A stretch of DNA of 64,000 nucleotides from Rhodobacterales bacterium (GCA_026400355.1 JAPLPE010000036.1:62001-126000), one strand, 5' to 3'. Shown: positions 49,632 to 58,898, counted from the stretch's first letter. Numbers and translations are program-made. The notes: a model not told the origin generated them from the letters alone.

Positions 49632-50654
49632 TCAGGGGCGAGCCAGCATCTCGGGCGGGATGCGGTTGTGGTTGCCGAGGATGAGGTCGGCCATGACCTC
49701 GCCCACGAGGGGGGCGATGCCGAAGCCAATCTTGAAACCGCCGTTCGCGATGAAGGCACTTTTGCGGAAGGGGTGGGGGCCGAGGAGGGGGGCGCGGGTC
49801 TTGGTGCGCGGGCGGAGGGCGGCCCAGCGGGCGAGGACAGAGGCGCCTGCGAGTGGCGGGAAGGCGGCGCGGGCGCGGGTGATGAGCGCATCGAGATGGG
49901 CGTCGGTCGTTGTGGGATCTGTCCAACTGCGTTCCGAGGTGGAGCCGATGGCGGTGGTGCCGTCGGCATGGGGAACGATGTGGAGGCCGTCGATGAAGAG
50001 TTGCGGCTGGTCGGGGGCGGCGAGGTCGAGGAGGGCAGCCTGACCTTTCTCGCCGGTGCCGATCAGGTGTTCGGGTTCGGTGAGGTCGGCGGTGCCCGTC
50101 GCCCAGAGGGTTTGGCCTTCGTCAGGGGCGTCGGTGGCGAAGGTGGCGCCCTTGGTGATGAGGGCGGACTTGAGGGCGGCCAGGGCCATGCGCGGCGCGA
50201 TGCGGGCGGTGAGTTTGTCGTGGATCAGGAAGCCGGTGGGCGTTGGCGGGGACCAGCCGGGGAAAGTTGTCGCAGGGATGACCTGCCAGAGGACGCCTGC
50301 GGGCCAAAGGGTGGCGGCGGTTTCGGTGCGCTGGTGCGCGAGGGTCAGGGCGGCATCGTCCGCGATGGGCTGGAGGCGACCGGTGCGGGCGTAGCCCGGG
50401 GATGTGCTGCCGGTCGCGGCGACGTCGGCCCACCAGTCTTCGGCCATGAGGAGCGATTCAAGCTGGAAAGCTTTCTTGGGATTCCACTGTTCGGGAACAT
50501 GGGGCGAGAGGGCGCCGACAAGTCCGCCCGAAGCCCCTGCCCCGATGCCCTGCGGGTCCACGATGCGGACGCGGGCACCACGGCGGGCGCAGGCCCATGC
50601 GACCGAGAGGCCGAGGATGCCAGCGCCGCGCACAGTCACATCCACCGTTGCCAT
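49632..50654 (-). CDS. FAD-dependent oxidoreductase (MnmC2-like)
   Basis: A 340-residue DAO-family flavoprotein. The dinucleotide motif is VTVRGAGILGLSVAWACARR; GASGGLVGALSPHVPEQWNP is the second FAD contact typical of MnmC C-terminal domains; the end has FKIGFGIAPLVGEVMADLIL. It lies divergent from mnmD, 52 bp away, suggesting that the two halves of the fused E. coli MnmC are separate genes here: this one would remove the carboxymethyl group of cmnm5s2U34 and MnmD would methylate the product. That pairing is inferred from position and family. Confidence 0.8.
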   Translation of the reverse strand: MATVDVTVRGAGILGLSVAWACARRGARVRIVDPQGIGAGASGGLVGALSPHVPEQWNPKKAFQLESLLMAEDWWADVAATGSTSPGYARTGRLQPIADDAALTLAHQRTETAATLWPAGVLWQVIPATTFPGWSPPTPTGFLIHDKLTARIAPRMALAALKSALITKGATFATDAPDEGQTLWATGTADLTEPEHLIGTGEKGQAALLDLAAPDQPQLFIDGLHIVPHADGTTAIGSTSERSWTDPTTTDAHLDALITRARAAFPPLAGASVLARWAALRPRTKTRAPLLGPHPFRKSAFIANGGFKIGFGIAPLVGEVMADLILGNHNRIPPEMLARP

Positions 50655-50706
50655 TCCGCCCCCTGCCCCGCATGAGTTGCCTTGAGGCGGTGTAGGGCAG
50701 GACGAG

Positions 50707-51375
50707 ATGGCTGACCAGCGGGCGGATGTGGAATGGCGGCAGGGGGGAATCCCCGTCTCGCGGCAGTTCGATGACCCCTACTTCTCGGTCGACGACGGGC
50801 AGGCAGAGACGGAGCATGTGTTTCTGGCGGGTAACGGGTTGCCGGGGCGGTTCGGCGGATTGTTCCGGATCGGGGAACTGGGGTTCGGCACTGGGTTGAA
50901 CTGTCTGGTGACGCTGCGGGCCTGGGAGGCAGCGGGGCGGCCGGGGGCCGTCATGTTCACCAGCTTCGAGGCGTTTCCGATGGTGGCGGAGGACATGGGG
51001 CGGGCGCTGGGGGCGTTTCCAGCGCTGGATGGGGCAAGTTTTGTCGCGGTGCTGGCGAGGCCGGGGCCTTGGGAGGTGGTGCCGGGATTCCGGGTTGAGG
51101 TTGTACGGGGGGATGTGCGGGAGACACTGCCGCTCTGGGGTGGCCGGGTCGAGGCCTGGTATCTGGACGGATTTGCACCTGCGAAGAACCCGGAGATGTG
51201 GGGGGAAGATGTGTTGTGGGAGGTCGTGGCGCATCTGGAGCCCGGGGGCACTTTGGCCACCTTTACGGCGGCTGGGCATGTGCGACGGGCACTTGCGGCG
51301 GCCGGGCTTGAGGTGGAGCGTGTCGCCGGGTATGGGCGCAAGCGGCATATGACCGTAGCCCGGAAATCCCCTTGA
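50707..51375 (+). CDS. mnmD: tRNA (5-methylaminomethyl-2-thiouridine)(34)-methyltransferase
   Basis: A 222-residue SAM-dependent methyltransferase equal to the N-terminal domain of MnmC. Motifs: SRQFDDPYFSVDDGQAETEH, FRIGELGFGTGLNCLVTLRA (SAM-binding GFGTGLN), FTSFEAFPM and VEAWYLDGFAPAKNPEMWGE (catalytic DGFxPxKNP). It completes mnm5(s2)U34 at the wobble position of tRNAs. It is divergent from the MnmC2-like gene. Its TGA overlaps the ATG of the EamA transporter by one base (TGATG). Confidence 0.93.
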   Translation: MADQRADVEWRQGGIPVSRQFDDPYFSVDDGQAETEHVFLAGNGLPGRFGGLFRIGELGFGTGLNCLVTLRAWEAAGRPGAVMFTSFEAFPMVAEDMGRALGAFPALDGASFVAVLARPGPWEVVPGFRVEVVRGDVRETLPLWGGRVEAWYLDGFAPAKNPEMWGEDVLWEVVAHLEPGGTLATFTAAGHVRRALAAAGLEVERVAGYGRKRHMTVARKSP

Positions 51376-52250
51376 TGCGCAACGATGTTCGCCTTGGCAT
51401 CTGGCTGATGATCGCCACGTCGCTGGTCTTTGCCGCGCAGGACGGGCTGTCACGGCATCTGGCGGGGCAGTACAACGTGCTGATGGTGGTCATGATCCGC
51501 TACTGGTTCTTTGCCGCCTTTGTCATTGCCGTTGCGCGGCGGCAGTCAGGGTCGATTGCGGCGGCGGCGCGGACGAAGCAGCCTGTGATCCAGATCATCC
51601 GGGGGCTGATGCTGGCCACGGAAATCTGTGTGATGGTGCTGGCCTTTACCAAGCTCGGGCTGATCGAGAGCCATGCCGTCTTTGCCTGCTATCCGCTGCT
51701 CGTGGCGGCTCTGTCGGGGCCTATTCTGGGCGAGACGGTGGACTGGTGGCGGTGGATGGCGATTGGGGTGGGGTTCCTTGGGGTGCTGATCATCTTGCAA
51801 CCGGGAGTGACGGTGTTCAGGGTCGAGGCGGTCTTCCCGCTGATCTCGGCCACCTTGTTTGCTCTTTACGGGCTGCTCACGCGGTATGCGGCGCGGAAGG
51901 ACGGGACGACAACGAGTTTCTTCTGGACGGGGGTTGTCGGCGCGGTGGCCATGACCGGGGTGGGCATTTGGAACTGGCAGCCGATGACCGGGCCGGACTG
52001 GGCGCTGATGGCAACTCTCTGCGTGACGGGGGCGACGGGGCACTGGCTCCTGATCAAGTGCTATGAGGTGGCGGAGGCGAGTGCGGTGCAGCCGTTCGCC
52101 TATCTGCAGCTGGTGTTTGCGTCGATGATCGGGCTCGTGGTGTTCGGCGAAGTGCTGGAGACCCATGTCGTGGTTGGGGCGGCGATCGTGGTCGCGGCGG
52201 GGGTGTTTACGCTGGTTCGGGAGCGGATGCGGGCACCGGCGGCGAGATAG
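51375..52250 (+). CDS. EamA-family (DMT) transporter
   Basis: A 291-residue membrane protein with ten predicted helices in two EamA repeats, for example LGIWLMIATSLVFAAQDGLS at the start and AYLQLVFASMIGLVVFGEVL near the end (the conserved GE ending a repeat occurs twice, LGETVDWWRW and FGEVLETHVV). These proteins export metabolites or drugs; substrate unknown. It starts on the ATG that shares its A with the mnmD stop, so it is translationally coupled. A second EamA gene is found at 55870. Confidence 0.9.
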   Translation: MRNDVRLGIWLMIATSLVFAAQDGLSRHLAGQYNVLMVVMIRYWFFAAFVIAVARRQSGSIAAAARTKQPVIQIIRGLMLATEICVMVLAFTKLGLIESHAVFACYPLLVAALSGPILGETVDWWRWMAIGVGFLGVLIILQPGVTVFRVEAVFPLISATLFALYGLLTRYAARKDGTTTSFFWTGVVGAVAMTGVGIWNWQPMTGPDWALMATLCVTGATGHWLLIKCYEVAEASAVQPFAYLQLVFASMIGLVVFGEVLETHVVVGAAIVVAAGVFTLVRERMRAPAAR

Positions 52251-52258
52251 ACGCAGGG

Positions 52259-52321
52259 GGCGCTCGTTCCGCGCAGGCGCGCGGCCTCGCTGTGGGGGAT
52301 GGCGGGGTGAACCCCGCCCAA
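52259..52321. repeat. Dispersed GC-rich intergenic element, copy 2
   Basis: GCGCTCGTTCCGCGC, GCGCGCGGCCTCGCT and GGGTGAACCCCGCCCAAC in the order seen at 49349. It lies directly after the EamA gene. The remainder to 52385 shows nothing else. Confidence 0.6.
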
Positions 52322-52385
52322 CTCAGGTGGTTTTCGGGTGTAAGATTGGCGTGGTACGTGCGAGCATGCACACTACGCGGTGGCT

Positions 52386-54536
52386 TCAGTTGGCGGGGCG
52401 GGCCTGTGGGCGGAGGGTTGCGCCGGTGAAGACGGTGATTGGGGGGGTGTAGGCGGCTGCTACGGTCTTGTCGGGGGTCGCAGCCATTGTCGCCTCTGCC
52501 GTGGCCGGATCGGGGCGGGCCTGTGGGCGGATGAATGGTTTGGCGCCGGTGAGGATGGCCTTGAAGTTGACCGGGCCGGTCTGGCCGGTCAGGCGGGCGT
52601 GGTAGATCGGGATCGATTCCGTGACGCGCATGACATAGTTGCGGGTTTCGGTGAAGGGGATGTGTTCGATCCAGTCGACGACATCTGTCGTGCCGTCCCG
52701 GGGATCGCCGCGCTGGGTGGCCCATGTGCGCGGGCGGCTGGGGCCTGCATTGTAGCCGGCGGCGATCATCACAGGTGTGTCGCCGAACATCTGTTCAAGG
52801 TTGGCGAGGTAGCGCGAGCCGAGGGTCGCATTGTATTCCCAGTCGCTCGTGAGCCGGTCCTTCAAATAGGGGAGGCCCAGTTCGTCCGCGACCTCTTCTG
52901 CCGTGTCCGGCATGAGTTGCATCAGGCCAAGCGCGCCAACAGGGCTGCCTACGGTGAAGTTGAATTCGCTTTCGCGGCGGGCGATGGCCAGCGCCAGTTC
53001 GGGGGCGACGGGCAGGTCGAGCGTAGCGAGGCGGTGGATGGGCCATGCGACGCCGGGCAGGACGATGCCGCGTTCGGTGGCGGCCTTTCCGGTCAGGACC
53101 GAGAGGAAAGGTTCGTCCATCGCTGCGAACATCGCCCCCATCTGGCCGATCCCGTCGCGGTCGAGCGTCTGGGCGAGTTTCGTCGCAAAGAGAACGGCAG
53201 AGGTGCGGTCATCGGCGGCCATCAGAAGAAGCATGGCCTGTGTCAGGTCATTGTGGAGGAACCCGGCCTGCCGCCAGTCGGGGAACTCTTCTTGACCGGT
53301 CAGCGCGGGGTCCAATGGCAAGCCCATTTTTTCGGCGGCGAGGAGGCCGTAGAAGGCGGTCTGGTTCTGGGCAGCGCGGGTATAGGCGGCGGTCGCGGCT
53401 TCGGTCTGGCCCAGCACCTCGGACGCACGGGCGGTCCAGTAGGCGCCGCGGGCGAGGGAGATCGGGCCTTTGGCGGCTGTTTCGACGCGCTGGAAATGCT
53501 GCTGGGCGCGGGTCGGGTTGTCGAGATAGGTCAGCGCGACATAGCCCGCGACCCATTCGAGATCAGCATAGATATCGCCTTCGGTCATGAAATGGTTGGC
53601 GGCGAGGGCATAGGCTTCGTCAGGGCGGCCTTCGCGCATGGCCCAGCGGGCGAGCGTGGCGCGCCATGAGCCCCAGCGGAACGGATCGCCGAGGGATTCT
53701 GTGGTCGTGCGGGATTTCAGGAGCTCGACCGCATCGGTGTAGTCGCCGCCATCGGCCATGCGGTTGAAGCGGTCATAAGCGAGGCCGGGGTTATCCTTGA
53801 GGCTGTCTGGGACGGCGTTGAGCTTGGCAGTCTGGTCGCCCGCATTGGTGATAAGCGCGATCCGCGCCTCGGCCAGCGCCTTTTGGTCGGCGTCGAGGAG
53901 GGGGAGCATCCGGGAGGCGTCCGTCGTGCGCCAGCGCCAGAGCATCGCATCGGTTCGGGCGGCGTGGAGGGGGGCGAGGATATCGGGGAAGGCGCCCATG
54001 AGGGCGTCCTGGCCGCTGTCGGTGAGACCGAGACCGAGCCAGGCCTCGGTCAGAGCGGCGGTCGCCTCATCCTGTTTGCCGGTGGCGATGAGCGCCTGGG
54101 CGAGGCGGACGACGCCTTGACCGGTCTGGGGGGGCTTGTCGGTGAAATAGGCGATGACTTCGGCGGGGTTGGCGTCGGCTGGGATGACTTCCTCGCCCCG
54201 CGCGCGGAGGCGGTCGAGGCCAGGCCAGTCGGGGCGGGCGGCAAGGAAGGCAAGGTAGTCGCTGAATGCCGGGCGTTCTTCGGGCGGGGGGATGTCGGCG
54301 TCGGCCTCGGTGCCTTCGGCGGGTGTGGGCGGGGCATCTGCGCGGAGGCGCGTCCATGTGACGATGTCGCGGGCGACGGAGCCTGCGGGTTCGGCCAGCG
54401 TGTAGGCGCCTGCCCAGTCACGGTCGGCCATGGCGGCGACAGCCTGAGTGAACGGGCTGTCCTGCCCGCGCGCCTGCGGGGCCGCGAGGGTGAGGGCAAT
54501 CAGGGCGGTGGCGGCGAGGCTGCGGCATAGGGTCAT
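52386..54536 (-). CDS. Soluble lytic murein transglycosylase (Slt70-like)
   Basis: A 716-residue periplasmic lytic transglycosylase. MTLCRSLAATALIALTLAAP is the signal peptide. A long superhelical alpha-solenoid (residues ~40-540) is followed by the SLT catalytic domain: ALAIARRESEFNFTVGSPVG with the catalytic Glu, ALGLMQLMPDTAEEVADELG and IAAGYNAGPSRPRTWATQRG. It cleaves glycan strands to 1,6-anhydromuropeptides. Start ATG 54536 has GGAGCC just upstream. It is divergent from dapA across a 346-bp gap. Confidence 0.93.
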   Translation of the reverse strand: MTLCRSLAATALIALTLAAPQARGQDSPFTQAVAAMADRDWAGAYTLAEPAGSVARDIVTWTRLRADAPPTPAEGTEADADIPPPEERPAFSDYLAFLAARPDWPGLDRLRARGEEVIPADANPAEVIAYFTDKPPQTGQGVVRLAQALIATGKQDEATAALTEAWLGLGLTDSGQDALMGAFPDILAPLHAARTDAMLWRWRTTDASRMLPLLDADQKALAEARIALITNAGDQTAKLNAVPDSLKDNPGLAYDRFNRMADGGDYTDAVELLKSRTTTESLGDPFRWGSWRATLARWAMREGRPDEAYALAANHFMTEGDIYADLEWVAGYVALTYLDNPTRAQQHFQRVETAAKGPISLARGAYWTARASEVLGQTEAATAAYTRAAQNQTAFYGLLAAEKMGLPLDPALTGQEEFPDWRQAGFLHNDLTQAMLLLMAADDRTSAVLFATKLAQTLDRDGIGQMGAMFAAMDEPFLSVLTGKAATERGIVLPGVAWPIHRLATLDLPVAPELALAIARRESEFNFTVGSPVGALGLMQLMPDTAEEVADELGLPYLKDRLTSDWEYNATLGSRYLANLEQMFGDTPVMIAAGYNAGPSRPRTWATQRGDPRDGTTDVVDWIEHIPFTETRNYVMRVTESIPIYHARLTGQTGPVNFKAILTGAKPFIRPQARPDPATAEATMAATPDKTVAAAYTPPITVFTGATLRPQARPAN

Positions 54537-54763
54537 GGCTCCTAGGTAGTGGTCCGGGCGGGCCGCACAACTCACATTACCGGGAATCGGCGGAAAGCTG
54601 ATCAGGGGGCTTGAGGCCGAAAGGGGCACATGGGGTCGGCACCGGGGGTGCGAGCCAGGTACCTAAGAGCATTTGGGCAAAGATGAGAAGCCGTCGGGGT
54701 TCGCAGAACCAACACTGTGGCGCGGCGCACATCGGCAGAAGTCAGGGTCAGGATACGGCGAAA

Positions 54764-54793
54764 AAACCGCTTTGGGGTCGGAAAAAGCGGTTT
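54764..54793 (-). terminator. Hairpin with T-run on the minus strand, slt-dapA gap
   Basis: AAACCGCTTT and AAAGCGGTTT form a 10-bp stem around a 10-base loop. Read on the minus strand it is followed by TTTTTT-like sequence (AAAAAA at 54761 on plus). That orientation fits a terminator of a minus-strand transcript starting in the dapA upstream region, or a leader attenuator of slt. The rest of the 346-bp gap shows no gene. Confidence 0.55.
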
Positions 54794-54882
54794 CACCTTC
54801 TGGACGGAATGCTTAGGGTCCGGCTGTTTTGTCTCGGACCCCCGGCAGAGGCTGCGGGGCCATTCCCGAAGGAGAGCGCATC

Positions 54883-55755
54883 ATGATCAAGGGGTCCCTT
54901 CCCGCCCTCGTCACGCCGTTCAAGGACGGTCAGGTGGATCTTGAGACGCTCAAGAAACTCGTAGAATGGCATATCGCCCAAGGGTCGCACGGGATCGTTC
55001 CGGTGGGGACGACGGGGGAAAGCCCGACGCTGAGCCATGAAGAGCATGATCTGGTCGTGGCGACCGTGGTCAAGGTCGTGGCGGGGCGGGTGCCCGTCAT
55101 TGCCGGGGCCGGGTCGAACAACACGATCGAGACGGTGCGGCTGGTCAAGGCGGCCAAGGCTGCCGGGGCTGATGTGGCGCTGGTCGTGACGCCGTACTAC
55201 AACAAGCCGACCCAGCGCGGGCTGATCGCGCATTTCACGGCGGCGGCGGAGTGCGGGCTTCCGATCATCATCTACAACATTCCGGGCCGGTCGGTGGTGG
55301 ACATGACTCCGGCCACGATGGGCGAACTGGCGAAACTGCCGATGATCGTAGGGGTCAAGGATGCGACGGGCGATCTGTCCCGCGTGCCCAAGACGCGCAT
55401 CACCTGCGGAACCGATTTCATCCAGTTGTCGGGCGAGGATGCGACGGCGCTGGGCTTCAACGCGCATGGCGGAGTGGGCTGCATTTCGGTGACGGCGAAT
55501 GTGGCGCCGAAACTGTGTGCAGAGTTCCAGGAGGCAACGCTGGCGGGCGATTACAAGACCGCGCTGTCCTATCAGGACCGGCTGATGCCGCTGCATGAGG
55601 CAATCTTCATGGAGCCGGGGGTGGCGGGGGCCAAGTACGGGCTGTCTCTGCTCGGGATGGCCTCGGACGAGGTGAGGTCGCCGCTGACGACGCTGACGGA
55701 TGGAACCAAGGCGGCGATGCAGGCGGCGATGGTCCATGCAGGGCTGATCAACTAG
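54883..55755 (+). CDS. dapA: 4-hydroxy-tetrahydrodipicolinate synthase
   Basis: A 290-residue class I aldolase that condenses pyruvate with aspartate semialdehyde, the first committed step to lysine and meso-diaminopimelate. [55 protein letters not shown] with the catalytic Tyr and [13 protein letters not shown] with the Schiff-base Lys are all present. The start is ATG 54883, with GAAGGAG 9 bases upstream. Monocistronic: a terminator hairpin follows at 55765. Confidence 0.97.
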   Translation: MIKGSLPALVTPFKDGQVDLETLKKLVEWHIAQGSHGIVPVGTTGESPTLSHEEHDLVVATVVKVVAGRVPVIAGAGSNNTIETVRLVKAAKAAGADVALVVTPYYNKPTQRGLIAHFTAAAECGLPIIIYNIPGRSVVDMTPATMGELAKLPMIVGVKDATGDLSRVPKTRITCGTDFIQLSGEDATALGFNAHGGVGCISVTANVAPKLCAEFQEATLAGDYKTALSYQDRLMPLHEAIFMEPGVAGAKYGLSLLGMASDEVRSPLTTLTDGTKAAMQAAMVHAGLIN

Positions 55756-55764
55756 GGCGATCAG

Positions 55765-55784
55765 GAAGGGCGGGTCCGCCCTTC
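55765..55784 (+). terminator. dapA terminator
   Basis: GAAGGGC-GGGTCC-GCCCTTC, a hairpin starting 10 bases after the dapA stop and followed by TTCTGATT. Confidence 0.7.
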
Positions 55785-55869
55785 TTCTGATTGCAAATAT
55801 TGCTGGCAAAGGTCCCGGCCTGTCCCAGGGGTGGCGGGGGGCATTTGGCGCACATGCGGGAAGTCTGCG

Positions 55870-56745
55870 ATGACAGGGTCCAAAGCCCCAATGGCCCTGA
55901 ACCTGAGGGGCAGCCTGTTCATGGTGCTGAGCATGGCGGGCTTTGCCGTGGAGGACATGTTCATCAAGGCCGCGGCGCGGACGCTGCCGCTGGGCGAGGT
56001 GCTGTTCCTTTATGGCGGGGCGGGGCTGGGGGTGTTTGTGGTCCTTACGGCGCGGGAGGGGGACAGGCTGTGGCATCCGGCCTATCTGTCGCGTGGCATC
56101 CTGATCAGGTCGGGGTTCGAGGTGACGGGGCGGCTGTTCTATGCGCTGGCCTTTGTCTTTGCGCCCTTGGTCACGGCGACGGCGATCCTGCAGGCAACGC
56201 CGTTGCTGGTCGTCGCTGGCGCGGCGGTGGTATTCGGGGAGAAGGTGAGCCTTGCGCGACGGCTGGGGATTCTGGCGGGGTTTGCGGGGGTCATGCTGAT
56301 CCTGCGGCCGGGGCCGGAGGGGTTGAACGTGATGGTGCTGCTGGCCGTTGTGGGGATGGTGGGCTTTGCCGGACGGGATCTGGCCACGCGGGCGGCGCCG
56401 CCTGTGCTGTCGCATCTGCAACTGGGGATCGTGGGATTCACGATGCTGACGTTGGTGGGGTTCGTTCTGGCGCTGGTGCAAGGAGGCTTTACCGGGCCGG
56501 GATGGGCCGAGGCGGGGTTGATGGCCGGGGCGACGGGGTTTGGCGTGGTGGGCTACTACGCACTGACCGTGGCGATGCGCACGGGCGACGTGGGGGTGGT
56601 GACGCCGTGGCGCTATACGCGGCTCTTGTTCGCCATGGCGATCGGGGCGGTGGTGTTCGGGGAACGGCCGGATCTGCTGATGCTGGTTGGCAGCGCTGTG
56701 GTGGTGGGCAGCGGGGTGTTCACACTGCTGGCAGGGCGGCGGTAG
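55870..56745 (+). CDS. EamA-family (DMT) transporter
   Basis: A 291-residue membrane protein with ten helices and two EamA repeats. LRGSLFMVLSMAGFAVEDMF begins repeat 1; FGEKVSLARRLGILAGFAGV and FGERPDLLMLVGSAVVVGSG carry the conserved FGE. Substrate unknown. ATG 55870 follows GGGAAG 7 bases upstream; ATG 55891 is a possible alternative. It shows the same fold as the transporter at 51375 but is only moderately similar, so it is not a recent duplicate. Confidence 0.9.
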   Translation: MTGSKAPMALNLRGSLFMVLSMAGFAVEDMFIKAAARTLPLGEVLFLYGGAGLGVFVVLTAREGDRLWHPAYLSRGILIRSGFEVTGRLFYALAFVFAPLVTATAILQATPLLVVAGAAVVFGEKVSLARRLGILAGFAGVMLILRPGPEGLNVMVLLAVVGMVGFAGRDLATRAAPPVLSHLQLGIVGFTMLTLVGFVLALVQGGFTGPGWAEAGLMAGATGFGVVGYYALTVAMRTGDVGVVTPWRYTRLLFAMAIGAVVFGERPDLLMLVGSAVVVGSGVFTLLAGRR

Positions 56746-56747
56746 CG

Positions 56748-56796
56748 GGTCGCTTGTCCGCGCGGCGCGCGACCTCGCTTTGTGACGGGGGGTGGT
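56748..56796. repeat. Dispersed GC-rich intergenic element, copy 3 (degenerate)
   Basis: GTCGCTTGTCCGCGCGGCGC followed by GCGACCTCGCT and GGTGGTTCAGCCC, a looser match to the elements at 49349 and 52259, again directly after a plus-strand gene. Confidence 0.45.
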
Positions 56797-57591
56797 TCAG
56801 CCCTGCTTGCGCAACACGGCCCAGGTGAACTGGCCCACGATACCGTCGGCATCGAGGCCCTTGCGCCGCTGGAAGTCCATGACGGCAAGCTCGGTCGCCG
56901 GGCCGAAGTCATTGTCGACGCCCAACGCGTAGCCCGCCTTGCGGAGGAGGTGCTGCAATTCGCCCACCGCAACCCCGAATGAGCCACGGCGGAGCACAGG
57001 GTCTGTGCCGGTCTGGCCGGATGCCACGACGATGCCGTCGATGGCGGCCAGCGCGGTCTTGGCCTTGCGCAGATAGGTGCGGCGGTCTTCGAGCCCGTTC
57101 AGACCGCCGTTCACGCGTTTGGTCACCTCGATCAGGTCATCCTGATCGGCGGGATCGTTGATCTTGCGCATGGTCCAGTATTCGCAGGCGATGCGGAGCG
57201 AGGTCAGCGGTTCGGCTGCGATTTCGGGGTGGCCTTCTAGGTCAAGACCGAGTTTCGCGCCGATGCTGCGGTAGTTCGCGCGGCCGGTGAGTTGCAGGAG
57301 GCCCCTGCCCTTGTAGCGTTTACCATCGCCGGGTTGGGTATTGCCAAGATCAGTGCGGCCTTCGTAGGCGGCGCCGGAAGCGAATTCTTCGGTCGTACGG
57401 AACCCGGCGCATTCATGGGTCACCTGCCCCATGAAATGCGCGATCCGGAAGCGGGTGTTTATCTGGTAGCGGCCAAGGACCCCGGCAAAGCCAGAGGAGA
57501 GTTCGGCCACAATGCGGGTTTGAGCGGCAGCATTTGCGCCAGAGAATGTTGGGGCGACGGAAAGGATGAAACTGCCATCGACGGGAATCAT
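56797..57591 (-). CDS. GH19 chitinase/endolysin-like muramidase with peptidoglycan-binding domain
   Basis: A 264-residue protein with a GH19 catalytic domain (residues ~20-185: VTHECAGFRTTEEFASGAAY with the catalytic Glu, KRYKGRGLLQLTGRANYRSI, and ACEYWTMRKINDPADQDDLI) followed by a peptidoglycan-binding-1 domain (GVAVGELQHLLRKAGYALGV, FGPATELAVMDFQRRKGLDA). No signal peptide is visible, as in phage endolysins. ATG 57591 has GGAG 7 bases upstream; a longer frame exists but adds unlikely residues. It is a single gene with no other phage genes around, so it may be a domesticated endolysin. Confidence 0.88.
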   Translation of the reverse strand: MIPVDGSFILSVAPTFSGANAAAQTRIVAELSSGFAGVLGRYQINTRFRIAHFMGQVTHECAGFRTTEEFASGAAYEGRTDLGNTQPGDGKRYKGRGLLQLTGRANYRSIGAKLGLDLEGHPEIAAEPLTSLRIACEYWTMRKINDPADQDDLIEVTKRVNGGLNGLEDRRTYLRKAKTALAAIDGIVVASGQTGTDPVLRRGSFGVAVGELQHLLRKAGYALGVDNDFGPATELAVMDFQRRKGLDADGIVGQFTWAVLRKQG

Positions 57592-57701
57592 CGGACACTC
57601 CTGCAATGAGTTGAGAATCAATAGGGTCGGGGTAGACACGCGTATTCAACTCATGTTGGTAGCATGAAAGGCGATGCAAGTACAGGTTGCGTGGGTCGGT
57701 G

Positions 57702-58898
57702 TCAGGCGGAGGTTGTCGTCCGGGGCTTTTGACGCAGCCAGTCGTTCAGGCGCCAGACGCACCAGGCGAGCGGGATGGCAGCCAAGCCGCCCATGACCCA
57801 GGCGACGGGCTGGCTGCCGAAGTTTTCAAAGAACTGGGTGTAGGCGTGGATGCCGCCAAAGGTCAGCGCGCCGTTGAACATGCCGCGCCGGTTGGTGAAG
57901 GCGGCCCAGATCGCGGCACCGGTGAGGAGGAGCGCCCAGACCACGGCGAAGGCGTCGGCCGGGATCTTGAGGGCGGAAGCCTCCCATGCGGCATAGGCAG
58001 CCTGCTGTTTTTCCCAGTCGGAGGTTTCGACGACCGGGGCCCAGAGCGTGTTGCCGACAGTGTCGCCAAAGAGGCTGGCCAAGAGGAAGCAAAGATTGGC
58101 CACGATGAAGGCCATGATAGCGACGGTGCCGAGTTGCCGCCCGATGCGGGAGGGCGTCACGCGCTGGAGGAGGAGCGCAGCGACGACCAGTGCGGTCATC
58201 TGCAGGATCGTGAGGGTCGGTTCGGGCGAATAGAAGGCGTATGTCGCTGTGTCATAGGCCGTCCCGGTGGACAGGAGGCCGGCGAAGGGCACGATGGCGA
58301 GCGCCGAGAGCAAGCGGACGTCAAGGGTCATCCCGGCAGCGAGGAGCAGGACAAAGGCCCAAAGGTTGGCCGCGAAGGGGGCCCAGCCTGTTGCGTGGCT
58401 GAAGTCGAGGCCGAAGAAGATGCCGCCAAGATGCAGCGCACCGCCCATGAGGAAGACACTGCCAAGTGCAAAGCGGGTCTTGGTCGGGCCAAGGAAGAAG
58501 CCGGCGATGGCGAGAAGGGCAACGAGCCCGCCGCCGACGGCCAAGATCATGCCGGCGCGGTCCGGGGAATTGTCGACGATTTCAAAGGCCGCCCCGGCAA
58601 GGAGGAGCCCCGCCCCGATCAGCGCGGTCGCATTTCCGAAGATTCTGTAGAGCGGACCGGCGGTGAGCAGGATCAAGAGGCCCAGCGCCAGTGCGAAGGT
58701 GCCGAAAACGGCGACCGCGACGGGATCGGCCAGAACGACAATCAGGCCAAAGGTCGCGGCCAAGATGCCTGCGCAAAGGACCGTGTTGATGACGAGGGCC
58801 AGCATGGCCGAACGGCTGCGCAATTCGATCTCACGCGCCTGATCGGCAGTGATGATGCCATCGCGGGTGAGCGTGTCGGTATCGGCGAGGTAATGCAT
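57702..58898 (-). CDS. DUF2157-like multi-pass membrane protein
   Basis: A 398-residue protein with a short soluble N-terminus (MHYLADTDTLTRDGIITADQ), then about ten hydrophobic helices such as AMLALVINTVLCAGILAATF, FALALGLLILLTAGPLYRIF and LWAFVLLLAAGMTLDVRLLS. The N-terminal 'dose of helix then Ile-rich segments' layout resembles DUF2157/DUF4401 proteins. Function unknown. ATG 58898 was chosen over a start 13 codons upstream, which lies in AT-rich sequence before it. It is on the same strand as the ycaQ-like gene, 67 bp downstream of its stop. Confidence 0.75.
   Translation of the reverse strand: MHYLADTDTLTRDGIITADQAREIELRSRSAMLALVINTVLCAGILAATFGLIVVLADPVAVAVFGTFALALGLLILLTAGPLYRIFGNATALIGAGLLLAGAAFEIVDNSPDRAGMILAVGGGLVALLAIAGFFLGPTKTRFALGSVFLMGGALHLGGIFFGLDFSHATGWAPFAANLWAFVLLLAAGMTLDVRLLSALAIVPFAGLLSTGTAYDTATYAFYSPEPTLTILQMTALVVAALLLQRVTPSRIGRQLGTVAIMAFIVANLCFLLASLFGDTVGNTLWAPVVETSDWEKQQAAYAAWEASALKIPADAFAVVWALLLTGAAIWAAFTNRRGMFNGALTFGGIHAYTQFFENFGSQPVAWVMGGLAAIPLAWCVWRLNDWLRQKPRTTTSA

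Noticed and set aside
56797-57591. Prophage lysis module
   Set aside because: Only the GH19 endolysin-like gene is present; no holin, spanin or structural genes surround it.
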